A DNA stretch of 64,000 nucleotides from Ophioderma brevispina. Taxonomy: Eukaryota; Echinodermata; Ophiuroidea; Amphilepidida; Ophiodermatidae. Position numbers and translations under genes: made by a program. The notes beneath the pieces are model-generated. The model searched no databases. It was given only the letters and a program-made list of their open reading frames with translations, and had not been told where the DNA came from. Positions 1 through 11,790 of this stretch are shown piece by piece. The stretch is from contig JAMKCH010084996.1 in NCBI GenBank assembly GCA_023653785.1, positions 1 to 64,000 on the forward strand, in the 5' to 3' direction. Every line of letters starts with the position of its first letter. The stretch's first letter is position 1.

Positions 1-2177
1 GTATGTCCTTATTAAACCTGGCAACTATTCACCAGTATGTGGCAAAATAGATCAAGGCATGACAGCTTATAAGTTTGCACCCTCTCCTAGTGTGCTGTCT
101 TTTTAGTAGCATTATATTTTGCAGTATTTTTCATGGTATAGAAATTTTAAGAAGCAATCCAAAATCATGTCCGTCATTATTCAGGCAGTGCATTCATTTG
201 TTTTGGTCATAAAACTCAAGCATGAATTCCAGACAGTGGATTGGTGAAACCATATCACATAATTTTAATTCACCCAAGTATGACTAACTATTTAATAGTT
301 TACCATGAGGTCAATATACATATTATACATGGAAAAGGTGTTGGGAAAAGACTGTATGCATTTGCACTTAAAATCTGCACAATCCTTGTGGAAGATTTAG
401 GAAAATTCTTCTTGAAGGGAGTATGGTTTGCAAAGAGAATAGCCGATAGACCTTTTCAAATGAACATCGGAAACGTCGTAGAGCAAAATACAATGTTTGT
501 TAGCATCCTTAATGCTTCCCGGTGGGGGCTCTCACCCACCGGCAAAACCAACTGACCCCGCATGAGCGTTACCAAGCTTGCCAAAAAAGTGCGGGACAAA
601 TATGGCAACGCCATGGTGGTTAATATGACAATGGTTCCTTTCCTCCATCGTATGGTGGGTCTATCCCATTGGATATGGTATTGTGATACATGATTGGACG
701 CAAAAACTGAATTTTAAAACAGGGGTTCACATCTATGTTCGATCTCCCTCCCCTCGCGTGCCATATTTGTCCGCTATTTTGGTAACGATCAATTACGGTC
801 AGTACCACAGATTGAGTGAGCCCACCGGGATATGCTTGCGTGCATTCACAAGCCTTGCCAGGGAACGAGATTATGCAAAGACGAAATACACCGCAGTGAT
901 GCACCCAACAGTTGCGTCTGACCCGTTCGGACACTTACCGTGGTGTTGGAAAACTTCATTTGAAAAAGACTTTGATCACTACCATTGAATCCTTTTACCT
1001 CACGGTGCGATTCTGGGGGGCATGGAATTGTGAATGTACCGACACATGTAATGTGCCGACAAAAAACATCTCTCCACGCCGTCCACAGCCCTGTATAAAA
1101 CATTGGATTGCTTCGTTTAATTCCGAGAGCACTTGTGCTTGTACTATTGGGTATTTTATGTATAAATGTTTGTGTTTTGATAAAGTGAAAGGAGCTATGG
1201 CTGTATTGACACTTTCGAATGAGGCTAAAATATGGATGTGGTCTGCTTGACCAAAATCAATGCATGCTTGCTCAACTTGACAAGTCTATAGAGATATTCA
1301 TTTACTGGTATGGAACTGAGTGCACATGTGCATTGATTTTTTGTTGTACTTAACCTAAAGCATATCCAGTCATTAACTGCCGAAGGACGTGAGAGTTGTG
1401 GGAAAGTGGGATCTGAGCTATTTAATAGGTCAAAATATTGTTTTATGATAAAATTTGTTGCATGAACAGACACAAATTTACAAAACAATCAAGCCTGGCA
1501 TGGGCTGAACGTGTTTTCTTAATGACAAAAAACTGTCAAATCCTGGACAAAATTGTCAAGACACTTTGGGAGGTACGATCCAATAAAAATACTATAAAAT
1601 CTGTAGGGGGAAAGGATTTTCAAGAGGTGAATTGATATTTGAAAGAAAATAAAAGTGATCTTGGCATGTAATATATTAAACCATAATAATTCAGAATTTC
1701 CCAAATTTAAAATTTAAAAAAAAGTCAGACTTAGTCCTAGTTTTGACAGAGCAGATCACATTATAAAAAATTACAAATGCCTTGAGGCATGACAGATAAT
1801 TACATGTTCTAATGTTTCAACAACAAAAAGATAACATTTCTTTTGTAATAATTATTAGAGTGGGTTTGGGTGGTTTTTTGTGTGTGTGTGCGCCACCTGC
1901 TATAGCAGAAAAACACATACGGATTGCTTTTCCACTGTGGGGTGTGAGGTACCCACAATATGGTGTAACAAGGGCTCTGACAGTGACCAGCATTTTGCTG
2001 GTTCCAATATTTCATGCAATACCGTTTGTAATCAGTATTTAAATTTATTTGCATGTCACAATTAATATATTTGCATATTAATCGGTTTTTAAAATAGAGA
2101 TCCTCAACATGTTTCAGTAAAATCTTTTGATAGACAGAAAATACATTATAAATCAATTGTTTCTTAATTTGCATACT
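1..2177. other. Intergenic stretch, no gene recognised
   Basis: No convincing exon, RNA gene or element is seen. The block from about 520 to 1120 is richer in G+C and CpG than its surroundings and stays open in several overlapping frames on both strands. None of those translations resembles a known protein, so I do not call a gene. The flanks are AT-rich single-copy-looking DNA. Confidence 0.5.
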
Positions 2178-2534
2178 TTAAAGGTGCAACGAGAGATTTC
2201 AAATAACAGGTGTCCCAAAATATGTGAAAATTCTGATTTTGACACTGGTGTAAAGCTTCATATCCAAAATATCCCCATCTGTAAGGATTAAGCTGAGAAC
2301 TGTTTCTTTGGTACAAAAATTGTGCAATTTCTAATTTCGTATAGGAGCAAATACGAAATTCAGCCTATGTTTTCTATTGAAATATAAGCATATACAAATC
2401 ACCTTTTGTTTTCATTTTAAATTACTTCTGTAACCAAACAAAAGGTAGAGAATCTACTGAGCATCTAATCTATATGAAATCACTACATATAACACAAAAT
2501 ATGAATGACTTGAAATCTCTCGTTGCACCTTTAA
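2178..2534. mobile_element. MITE with 25-bp perfect terminal inverted repeats and TTAA ends
   Basis: The element starts TTAAAGGTGCAACGAGAGAT and ends with the exact reverse complement; the inverted match runs 25 bp without a mismatch. The outermost TTAA on each side is probably the target-site duplication. At 357 bp with no ORF it must be non-autonomous. A TTAA target with a terminus reading AAGG fits the Kolobok superfamily (T2-type MITEs); piggyBac also uses TTAA but usually has a different terminal sequence. The perfect TIRs suggest recent activity. Confidence 0.85.
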
Positions 2535-2925
2535 CATTAGAAATGTAAAATGCCCAGTACATACTCTGTATTCATATTCAAGTTACTGAAATTGGAAGTT
2601 AGTGATTTTATATTGCTAGATGATTATTTTAGGAAATGAAAGCTCATAACAATTTTGGAATATCTAAGTGTTATAAGACACTGATAAGAATAATAACAGA
2701 GAAAGTTAAAACGAAATATCAAATTATGTGTTTCGGTGCTTCCTGTTGAGTAAAATATCTGGAGTTTTTCCAAACGTGCAGGCTCCATGAATATTGTAAC
2801 AATGAGCTGCTCTCTGAGTCATTCTAAACTACAGTAATATACAATTATATAACTTTCAACAGTCTTGGACTAGAAAGAATCCACAAGTTTTGTGCAAAAA
2901 TATTCTACTGGATGAACTTGTAAGA

Positions 2926-3078
2926 GCAGTTATGACCTTAGATTTCAGGTTTATGCGGGGGCAGATGCATTAGAGACATATTGCCTAACTTTCCACATCT
3001 TCTTGCATGGAAAGTTAGTTATCATGTCTTTTATACATCTGCACCTGCATAAACCTGAAATCTAAAGGTCACCACTGA
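2926..3078. repeat. Near-perfect 150-bp palindrome
   Basis: The left arm (about 2926-3000) reads through CCTTAGATTTCAGGTTTATG and the right arm (about 3001-3078) gives its reverse complement, with only scattered mismatches almost to the centre (AACTTTCCA / TGGAAAGTT). It would fold into a single long hairpin. The right arm (ACCTGCATAAACCTGAAATC) also forms the left end of each unit of the tandem array that follows. It is probably a MITE or the palindromic end of a larger element. Confidence 0.8.
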
Positions 3079-5690
3079 CTTTTAAGGGTATTAAGGGTAT
3101 GTGTTATGCTTATGGTCCTTAGCATTGTTGAAGGAGACCATGGCCCACTGGTTAGGGTATTAGCCATTAGTGCTGCAGGTCTCTGGTTCTATTCCCGGCA
3201 GGGCTACTTGCTTAGATTTAATCGGTTTCTTGATTCTGGATTTAATCTGCATTGAGCTATTGATTAAAATTTGAATTTGCTTTCTTCCTGGGTCAGTTGG
3301 ACTTGCAACTGAACCATGATAATACACCGTCCTTTGGAGGGGATGTTAAGCCGTCCGTCCCATGTACAGAGAGCCAGCTGTGCATGCATATCACAGTTTT
3401 GAAAAAGAATTGGGTGATTCACCCAGGCCATTCCAATTTAAGTCCCAGTGAATGAACTCCAATAGAAATAAGCTTTCTGTAGAGGCTTTCTTAGGTTATT
3501 CAGGACATGTCCGATTAAAATCAAATCAAGAGTAGAAACTAGAGCAGCATTAATTACGACACGTACGCAATGCCTATGACCTGTCATAGCTTGACAGTAA
3601 TTGAGTGTGCAAATGTTACGTAGCAGTGGTTCTATTGATAATGCTGGAGCTGGAGTGTAAGATACAGTCTCAAAATTTTTGTTACCTTAAAATTGGGGAA
3701 AAAGAGTAAATCAGAATGTATGATGTAAGTTCTTTTGGTATTGTGTCTGAAACCAGAGGCTTGTGGTGTTATTCAAATTGATGGAAGCCACCGGATCAAA
3801 GTTGTTTGGCAAATGTTTGCGAGTAGTTTATATTTTGTACAATTTTCTTTAAAGCAAATTATCTGTTTATGCTCTGTTTCATATTCAATATTAATGTTGA
3901 CATACAGTGGTAACTATTTAACAAAAAAAAAAAAAAAAAAAACACCTGCATAAACCTGAAATCTAAAGGTTATAACTGACTTAAGGGTATGCGTTATGTT
4001 TATGTTCCTTGAGCATTGTTGAAGGAGACCATGGCCCACTGCTTAGGGTATTAGCCTTTAGTGCTGGAAGTCTCTGGTTCTATTCCTGGTGGAGCCACTT
4101 GCTTAGATTTAATCGGTTTCTTGATTCTGGATTTAATCTGCATTGAGCTATTGATTAAAATTTGAATTCGCTTTCTTCCTGGGTCAGTACCATGGTAATA
4201 CACTGTCCTTTGGAGGGGATGTTAAGCCGTCCGTCCCATGTACAGAGAGCCAGCTATGCATGCATATCACAGTTTTGAAAAAAAATTGGGTGATTCACCC
4301 AGGCCGACCCAATTTAAGTCTCAGTGAATGAACTCCAATAGATCTAAGCTTCCTTTAGAGGCTTTCTTAGGTTATCCAGAACATGTCCGATTAAAATCAA
4401 ATCAAGAGTAAAAACTAGAGCGGCATCAATCAAGACACGTACGCAATGCCTATGACTTGTCATAGCTTGACAGTAATTGAGTGTGCAAATGTTACGTAGC
4501 AGTGGTTCTATTGATAATGCTGGAGCTGGAGTGTAAGATACAGTCTCAAAATTTTTGTTACCTTAAAATTGGGAAAAAGAGTAAATCAGAATGTATGATG
4601 TAAGTTCTTTTGGTATTGTGTCTGAAACCAGAGGCTTGTGGTGTTATTCAAATTGATGGAAGCCACCGGATCAAAGTTGTTTGGCAAATGTTTGCGAGTA
4701 GTTTATATTTTGTACAATTTTCTTTAAAGCAAATTATCTGTTTATGCTCTGTTTCATATTCAATATTAATGTTGACATACAGTGGTAACTATTTAACAAA
4801 AAAAAAAAAAAAAAAAACACCTGCATAAACCTGAAATCTAAAGGTTATAACTGACTTAAGGGTATGCGTTATGTTTATGTTCCTTGAGCATTGTTGAAGG
4901 AGACCATGGCCCACTGCTTAGGGTATTAGCCTTTAGTGCTGGAAGTCTCTGGTTCTATTCCTGGTGGAGCCACTTGCTTAGATTTAATCGGTTTCTTGAT
5001 TCTGGATTTAATCTGCATTGAGCTATTGATTAAAATTTGAATTCGCTTTCTTCCTGGGTCAGTACCATGGTAATACACTGTCCTTTGGAGGGGATGTTAA
5101 GCCGTCCGTCCCATGTACAGAGAGCCAGCTATGCATGCATATCACAGTTTTGAAAAAAAATTGGGTGATTCACCCAGGCCGACCCAATTTAAGTCTCAGT
5201 GAATGAACTCCAATAGATCTAAGCTTCCTTTAGAGGCTTTCTTAGGTTATCCAGAACATGTCCGATTAAAATCAAATCAAGAGTAAAAACTAGAGCGGCA
5301 TCAATCAAGACACGTACGCAATGCCTATGACTTGTTCATAGCTTGACAATAATTGGGTGTGCAAATGTTACATAGCAGTGGTTCTATTGATAATGCTGGA
5401 GCTGGAGTGTAAGATATAGCCGTAAAATGTTTGTTGCCTTAAAAAGTGGGAAAAAGAGTAAGTCAGAATATATGGTGTAAGTTCTTCTGGTATTGTGTCT
5501 GAAACCAGAGGCTTTTGCTTCTTGTGTTGTTATTCAAATTGATGGAAGCCACCGGATCAAAATTGTTAGGCAAATGTTTGTGAGTAGTTTATAATTTGTA
5601 CAATGTTCTTTAAAACAAATTAATCTGTTTATGCTCTGTTTCATATTCAATATTAATGTTGACATACAGTGGTAACTATTTAACAATGTT
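3042..5690 (+). repeat. Three tandem copies of an ~875-bp tRNA-headed SINE-like unit
   Basis: Units start near 3042, 3942 and 4817, each with CACCTGCATAAACCTGAAAT. Units 1 and 2 end in a run of about 20 A. Unit 3 ends at the same internal point (TGGTAACTATTTAACAA) and continues into unique sequence without a poly-A run. Each unit has a tRNA-like head. In unit 1 the A-box-like TGGCCCACTGG is at 3141-3151 and the B-box-like GGTTCTATTCC at 3185-3195. A conserved block GTCCTTTGGAGGGGATGTTA follows, resembling the core of Deu-type SINEs. About 875 bp is long for a SINE, so the unit probably includes flanking sequence. The small open frames inside it (3735-3953, 4610-4828) are not genes. Confidence 0.8.
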
Positions 5691-5848
5691 GTATTTCAAG
5701 GATTAGGAATCAAGATCAAAATCATGTACATGTTGTAATTACAACAATAGATTATCATTTATAAAGTGTTATGTATTTATTGTATGTTTGGTAAAATTAC
5801 AGTTTATACACTGATGGGAGAAATGCAGAATCAAGATTGCATAATTGG

Positions 5849-6068
5849 CAACCAAATCAGTCCTGAATTTTGCCTAACTTATGACACATGAGAACCAAAT
5901 CAGTCCTTAATTTTGCCTAACTTATGACAGACATGAGAACGAAATCAGTCCTTAATTTTGCCTAACTTATGACAGACGAGAACCAAATCGGTCCTTAATT
6001 TTGCCTAACTTATGACAGACATGAGAACCAAATCAGTCCTTAATTTTGCCTAACCTGTGACAGACATG
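5849..6068. repeat. Tandem repeat, ~44 bp x 5
   Basis: Five consecutive units of the type ACCAAATCAGTCCTTAATTT TGCCTAACTTATGACAGACATGAGA lie head to tail, with a few substitutions and small indels (for example GACACAT or GACAGACGAG at unit ends). There are no unique spacers. It is a simple minisatellite next to the SINE-like array. Confidence 0.9.
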
Positions 6069-6364
6069 AAATATGAGTGTGTGTCATGTGTGGAGAGATC
6101 CCCACACTCTCACAATCTCCTTGAATTTTGTCACCATGTAAAGATGTAATGTTGACCACAGAGTGAGTGTGTGTTTTGTACACACATACTCCGGTTGTGA
6201 GTAGTGTAACATGAAATTACACTGAGATCATGGCTAAGTTTACAGCTTGGTGTTGGCTCTGTGGTGTGTCGTGCAAGCTCACCACACTTTGGCCAGTGTG
6301 TGATTATACACAAACTGGTTTAGGCCACAAACACACTAATGTGGGAGAGTAAACACACCAATGG

Positions 6365-6513
6365 GGTGGGTTCATACTTCATTGGCAGACGTCGGCTAAC
6401 GCTAGTCTATGGAACATGCTTTGCCCGTCGGAAGCATAGCATAAGCGTTATGTAAAAAGCATGTTCAAAAGGCTAGCATCGGCAGACGTCTGCCGATGAA
6501 GTATGAACCCACC
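6365..6513. mobile_element. 149-bp MITE with long terminal inverted repeats
   Basis: The left end is GGTGGGTTCATACTTCATTG and the right end is CCGATGAAGTATGAACCCACC. The inverted match covers about 30 bp and then extends imperfectly through GGCAGACGTC on both sides. No ORF is present. No clear target-site duplication is visible, so the superfamily is undecided. Confidence 0.85.
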
Positions 6514-7551
6514 TTCTTTCTGGTAAGGATTACTGAAAGGCTCAAACACTGGTCTGTGTGAGATAACACAAGGCTTGCAATTGGTGTGAGATGCACTCTG
6601 GGGTGTGGGCCAGGTAGTGTGAGTCATACACCGTAGTGTGGGTTATACACTTAACACTGTGGTATGATGTGGGACATGCACAGTGGTGTGATGTGGGAAG
6701 TGCACTTCCACCAGTATTATAATGCATTGAAACCTCATTAACACATTCTTTGGGACTGCAAGTTTAGTTTGTGTTATCAGGAATTTTGTATTCTTAAATT
6801 GAGGCGACGTGGGACCTAAAATCAATGTTTTTAGGATTTTTTGTCTTAACAGAGTTTGTGTTAACAAGGTTTCACTCTAAATGATTTAAGATTTTTTTGT
6901 GTGTTTTCATTAAGGGTAAGGTTAATAAGCATGGCATAAATGTAAATATTTTTCTTGTCATTCAGATTTTTTTTCCTCAAAGAGATTGGGTAGCTCTGTA
7001 TTTTGAATTCCATCAATAATAATTTACACCTTTTAAATTAAGTGCTGTTAGATGTAAAATTCTTTTGCCAGTGTTGTTGACTATTGTATATGTAGACATA
7101 CAATGTATAAGTATGCTATGGTGCTATTTATTATAAATAGGTATAATACATTATCCCAGTTACCCAGTCTTTGTGACCTTGCAAAATGTATAAGGTGGTT
7201 TTGCATACAAGAGTAACTGTTTGATAAAACTCAATGGCAAGTAATGCTCATTGTTACTATGACGACAGTTTAGCATCACGCTAGACTTTTCCACCATGAA
7301 TGATGTGTCGCTCATACAAGTGGCTGTTTTTTGTAACACCCACTGAATTAGATTTCTTGTTGGCCAGGCTGTTAAGAGGTGAAGTTTATAGAATTTGATT
7401 TCATTATCTTTTTCAAAGGGTTTTATCCATAGTGTAACTTGAGTAAGATTTGATACTGCCATAAGCATGTTCTCCTTTTGTTGCTTTCTCAAATAGAGAA
7501 ATAAATTTATTTGGTACAATCTAAAATGGAATCCCCCCTATGAATGCTGGT
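6514..7551. other. Intergenic stretch
   Basis: From about 6540 to 6720 the sequence repeats short phrases of the form GTGTGAGATACAC / TGTGGGTTATACAC, a degenerate GT-rich local repeat. The remainder is AT-rich. The open frames here, including the 119-codon one at 7160-7519 on the minus strand, have no recognisable domain and I do not call them genes. Confidence 0.5.
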
Positions 7552-7862
7552 ACTTAATAATAATTAATAATTTATGTATTTTTGATGCGCAACATATCCA
7601 CATAAACATGCTCAAGGCGCTGTGTGGCAGCCACGAAAGGCGCTCAGCACATCAGAGACACCATAATACCAGAACAGATTTATGCCAAGAAGCACGATTT
7701 TAGAAGCAGGAGGAAACTGGTGTACCCAGAGAAAACCTGCAGGAACGAGTATGGATCGAGAAACCAAATTCACATAAAGCCATTGAGAATGAGCCCCCTA
7801 CCGGGGATTGAACCCGAGACCTCATTGGTGAAAGGCAAAGGAAGATACACTGCGCCAACCTA
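7552..7862 (-). mobile_element. tRNA-derived SINE
   Basis: Read on the minus strand, the element has an A-box-like TGGCGCAGTGT (7847-7857) and a B-box-like GGTTCAATCCC (7804-7814), about 32 bp apart, as expected for an internal Pol III promoter. A body follows containing CTGCAGGTTTTCTCTGGGTA, a phrase found in marine-animal SINEs, then GAGCGCCTTTCGTGGCTGCC. It ends in a TAA-rich tail at about 7555-7575. A fragment of the body recurs at about 9200-9265. The open frame 7624-7926 on the opposite strand is incidental. Confidence 0.8.
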
Positions 7863-8172
7863 TTTCATACAGTGGCTTGGCACGTTAATGGTAATGATAA
7901 GCTTAAACTATTTATCCAACAAATGATAGATAATATTTTGTTGTTACAACAGAACCCAAACAGCTGAAATGTACAAGCCCAGATAATAATGGTACCAACT
8001 CTGGACAGAATAGTAAGCTTCTACTCAGCCAAGTAAATCTGAGTATTATGATGATACAATTGTTTGTTTTGGCCATTTTTTATCCACCTGGCTTAAAAAA
8101 GTCATGGGATTTTGCGACAGCACATTCGTTCTGTCTCTCTGTGTGTTCAATTTTTGGTTATGTTAACCATGA

Positions 8173-8475
8173 GGTTAACTTGCTTAGGTTGCTTGCTTAG
8201 GTTGCTTGCTTAGGTTGACAGGTTGCTTGGTTAGGTTGCTTGCTTAGGTTGACAGGTTGCTTGGTTAGGTTGCTTGCTTACGTTGCTTGCTTAGGTTGAC
8301 AGGTTGCTTGGTTAGGTTGCTTGCTTACATTGCTTGCTTAGGTTGACAGGTTGCTTGGTTAGGTTGCTTGCTTAGGTTGCTTGCTTAGGTTGACAGGTTG
8401 CTTGCTTAGGTTGCTTGCTTAGGTTGCTTGCTTAGGTTGACAGGTTGCTTGGTTAGGTTGCTTGCTTAGGTTGAC
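8173..8475. repeat. Minisatellite built on GGTTGCTTGCTTA
   Basis: About 300 bp is composed of 13-bp GGTTGCTTGCTTA units alternating with a 21-bp variant GGTTGACAGGTTGCTTGGTTA, giving higher-order 34-bp and 47-bp periods. Single-base variants (TTACGTTG, TTACATTG) mark individual units. It is AT/GT-rich with marked G-over-C strand asymmetry. No coding potential. Confidence 0.95.
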
Positions 8476-9516
8476 TAAAAAGGTGATCCCAATGTCCTAA
8501 TTTGACAAAACTTGGTATGTGGGTAGTGGTGGATGCAAGTAATAGCCATGCCATGTGTCGTCATTATTTGTGCATCATTTGCATATTTGCTCGCTGCCAG
8601 TTTGCTTCCCACCAGGGGGATCGTGCAAGTTTTAACTTGCAATATTTTTTTTTAAAATTGAGATTCTTATTGTGTTAGAATGTGTTTTCTTTGTTTGATA
8701 TCACACATAATAATTTAACATGCCAAACCATTGCATACATGGAAACTATAAGTGTGTTGTCCCTGCCAGACAACAGACAAGTTCAGAACTGGAACCCTGA
8801 AATGACCAGCTGTGTGTTTATGTTATGCTGGTGCTGTAGTGAAAATGAAGGGAGTGGGTGCAATGAATTGCATAACCTTACTTTTAAGTGTTGTCTGTGA
8901 AGCAAGCAGCTCATAGGGGTATTTGGGAGGAGTGTGTATGCTATCTGTATGTGTATCTGTGGTAATAGCCAGTAGGGGAACCCCGTCGCAGAGCCTCCCT
9001 CACCATGGTTCAAAACAAACTAGGAAAGACCAGGGAATTCCCGTATTGCAGTGTTGAAACAAAGTGCGCAAAACAAAACAGTATTGATCATGCACATTGC
9101 AATACATACGCCTCAGCGTGCATCAAATGTTTTATTTTTTTACGCAATTGTTGCTAATTCATATTTTGCCCAAAGCCTGGATGTCCGCTTCGTACAAGCG
9201 TTCAACTTTCAGAGAACATAGATACCAGAACAAAGTTATGCCAAGAAGAAGCCTTGATTTTTAGCTAATGTACATATCAATGGCCAAAAAAGGTTTACTA
9301 ATACTTTAGTAGCCAAGGTGTCTGATCTGGAAATCTGGCAGGGACATTATATTACATAATTCCTGATCTCCTTGGTAGTTTTTGTTTGAGATGGTGGGTG
9401 ATGCTGCCACATGAAAATGTTCAATAAATCCATATGTACTTTGATTCATATTATATTTGTATGTAATTTCCTAATGGCATTCCAAACTACGAAGTCAAGC
9501 TGCTAAATGGTTATTG
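8476..9516. other. Intergenic stretch with SINE fragment
   Basis: Around 9200-9265 a fragment (ACCAGAACAAAGTTATGCCAAG) matches the SINE body at 7552-7862 in the same orientation. The rest is unassigned. The 72-codon frame at 8682-8900 has no recognisable family. Confidence 0.5.
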
Positions 9517-9875
9517 CTTAAAGCTGATCAGAGATTTCGAAATGTAATTATTTTGAGTAGAAATTAAAAAGTCATCTAGAACTAAAGATAGTCACATAAA
9601 ATGTCATTTCAAAGTTTAGAGATAAATCGGATTTTTCGTTTTCATGCAGTAAACAATTATGCATAGTATAAGAGTGCCATAGGATTTACCATGTATACAA
9701 AAATTCTGGAATTTTAACACAAAGTTGCGATGTTCTATAGGAAGGACTTCGATTTGAGCTTAGTGATTTCACACAGTGATTAGCATATGGACAAAGCATT
9801 ATGTAACATGCAAAAAAAAAAACTGTGATTTGTTAAATTGAGTGCGACCCTCATAGGGAAATCTCGTATGTTGCT
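9517..9875 (+). mobile_element. Old MITE-like repeat, copy 1
   Basis: This block matches, in inverted orientation, sequence at about 22735-23055. Shared phrases include TATGGACAAAGCATTATG, AAGGACTTCGATTT, CACACAGTGATTAG and CCATAGGAT. Both copies are bounded by CAGAGATTTC-like ends in inverted orientation, and the left border here contains TTAAAG. The divergence indicates an old family. Confidence 0.65.
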
Positions 9876-10659
9876 TGCCCCTAACCTTTGCCTTGGGGGG
9901 TTCCAGCGGGGTTCCTGAGTCCAGCCGTTAAAAAACAGTTTACATTTGATATTTGTTTAAAACTTTGTCAAGCGTGCATTCAATTTGAGACTCAGTTAAA
10001 TGTAATAATATATGAAAAAGCAAATTAATTTTTAAAGATTTCCTGAAAAAAATCATTGGGTCATTGAGTTTAGGTGTTGCTCAAAAAAGGGAATTCTGAT
10101 TTTGAATATCTACATCAAAAATCTATTCAATGTGGGCCCATTTGCAAATAAGCTATTGTCATGCCCTGGAAGTTGGCACCCTTGTTGAGCATATTCCACC
10201 ATTTGTTGAGCTGAAAATAGGATGAAATGAAATAGAAATGGCCTTTGGGAAATTTACTGTCAAAATGGAAAAAAAAAAAAGTGGGTCCATAGATGAAGTC
10301 GCACTTTTCTTGCATGATGTTTTGAACATGTTTAACTTCCAGTAAACAATTATTAAAGCTTATCAATTAAAATTAAAAATTGGATTCGCTGAAGTAATGA
10401 GCACTAGTAGTACACTATAGATAAGATGACATTTAAATAATTTTTCACATGTTAACATATTGCACTATTTTACGTAAAGGTTTTTATAAGGTTAAAGGCA
10501 TGTTATGAATGTAATTTGGTATTAAAAAAATATTTTATGGGGATTATTTTTTTTCACAATTTGACATTGTAATATTAGAAATAAACATTTTTATGAACTC
10601 AATTTTGGGTGACATAGCATTCTGTATAAGTAAGGCTTTTTACAAAGGCTCGCCAAAAC
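9876..10659. other. Intergenic stretch
   Basis: AT-rich sequence with several poly-A and poly-T runs. No exon, RNA gene or element border recognised. Confidence 0.5.
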
Positions 10660-11790
10660 CAAAAGGCTTTTACTGAAGTTAAATCGTTATGGGATACGTG
10701 GCAAAGCGTTAAAATGGACCGAAGCATTTCTGACAAAGCTCAAACAACGCGTTGTTATTGACGGTAAATGTTCTCAGTGGGTGGATGTTGACTCTAGTGT
10801 CCCACAGGGCACAGTCACAGGACCCACAGACTTTATCGTCTTTATAAATGATCTGCCGAGCAATATAAAATCAAGCTCAAAATTATTTGCTGACGACTAT
10901 ATCATATATAGAGTCATAGCCGGTCCTGAGGATGCTGGCATATTACAAAATGACCTAGATAAGTTGACAGCCTGGCAAGGTAGATGCAGTGATGTTCATG
11001 CACAGAAATGTTGTGTTTTAATATAACTCATGCAGATCCCATACATATATAATTATCACATTAAATAATACTACATTGGCTGCGACAAACGATATCCCTC
11101 CTTAGGAATTACAATTACATCAAATCTGACTTGGAATTCACATATTCACAAAATAATATGCTAAAGCAAATAGAACCTGGGGTTTGTCCGGCGAAATCTG
11201 TACTCATGCAACAGATTTGTTAAAAATCTAGCGTACCAAACGCTAGTCCGCCCCTGTATGGAATATGGTAGTTCCATATGGTACCACCACTAAGGAACTC
11301 ATACAGAATTGGAAGGGGTACAAAACAGAAGTGCCCGCTTGTAATGGGGGATTATTGGAAAGGGTACAAGTAAGCGTAACAGCATGACGGAAGAACTTTG
11401 ATGGATACTTAGACTAGACGGCATGCCAAGATCAAACATGCTTTGCATGAAACACTCCTGGGTCGCCTCGCCATACCGTTACAAAAGATCTTTGCGCCTG
11501 GGGGGGTCACACACGATCTTCTCGACATAGTCAATTTACTCAGATCACAACAAATAAAACGTCCTACAGTACGCAATTTATCCAAGGAAATTGGGTATAC
11601 TGGAAACTCACTACCAACTTACAATCAACCACATAGAGATAAGCAGAAATTTCACAATACGGAAGCTAAGAAACACATAACTACAGCCAAGAACTAATGA
11701 AACCAACCAAGTCCGCCATTGAAAGTGCACCATCCCTACCCGTTTTGCCCCTTTTAGGGGTGTTGGTTAGTAAACAGACCAGAACCAGAA
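10660..11790 (+). pseudogene. Decayed non-LTR retrotransposon (LINE), 3' half of reverse transcriptase
   Basis: The translation across several frames follows a Jockey/CR1-like RT. It opens with a fingers/palm stretch similar to YGIRGKALKW (about 10690-10720), then VPQGTVTGP (10799-10825), FINDLP, and the catalytic FADD (10886-10897). The thumb region follows, with LTWNSHIHKI-like and KANRTWGLSG-like pieces in shifted frames to about 11340. C-terminal AIESAPSLPV is at about 11720. The 5' half with the endonuclease is missing. Frameshifts and stops after about 11020 make it a dead 5'-truncated copy. Clade assignment within Jockey/CR1-like elements is uncertain. Confidence 0.85.

Noticed and set aside
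3735..4828. Identical 72-codon frames 875 bp apart as a duplicated gene
   Set aside because: They are inside the SINE-like tandem units and run into the poly-A run (Lys tract). No protein features.
5849..8475. Regular repeats that might suggest a CRISPR array
   Set aside because: Units are contiguous with no unique spacers of constant length, and the genome is clearly animal. These are minisatellites.
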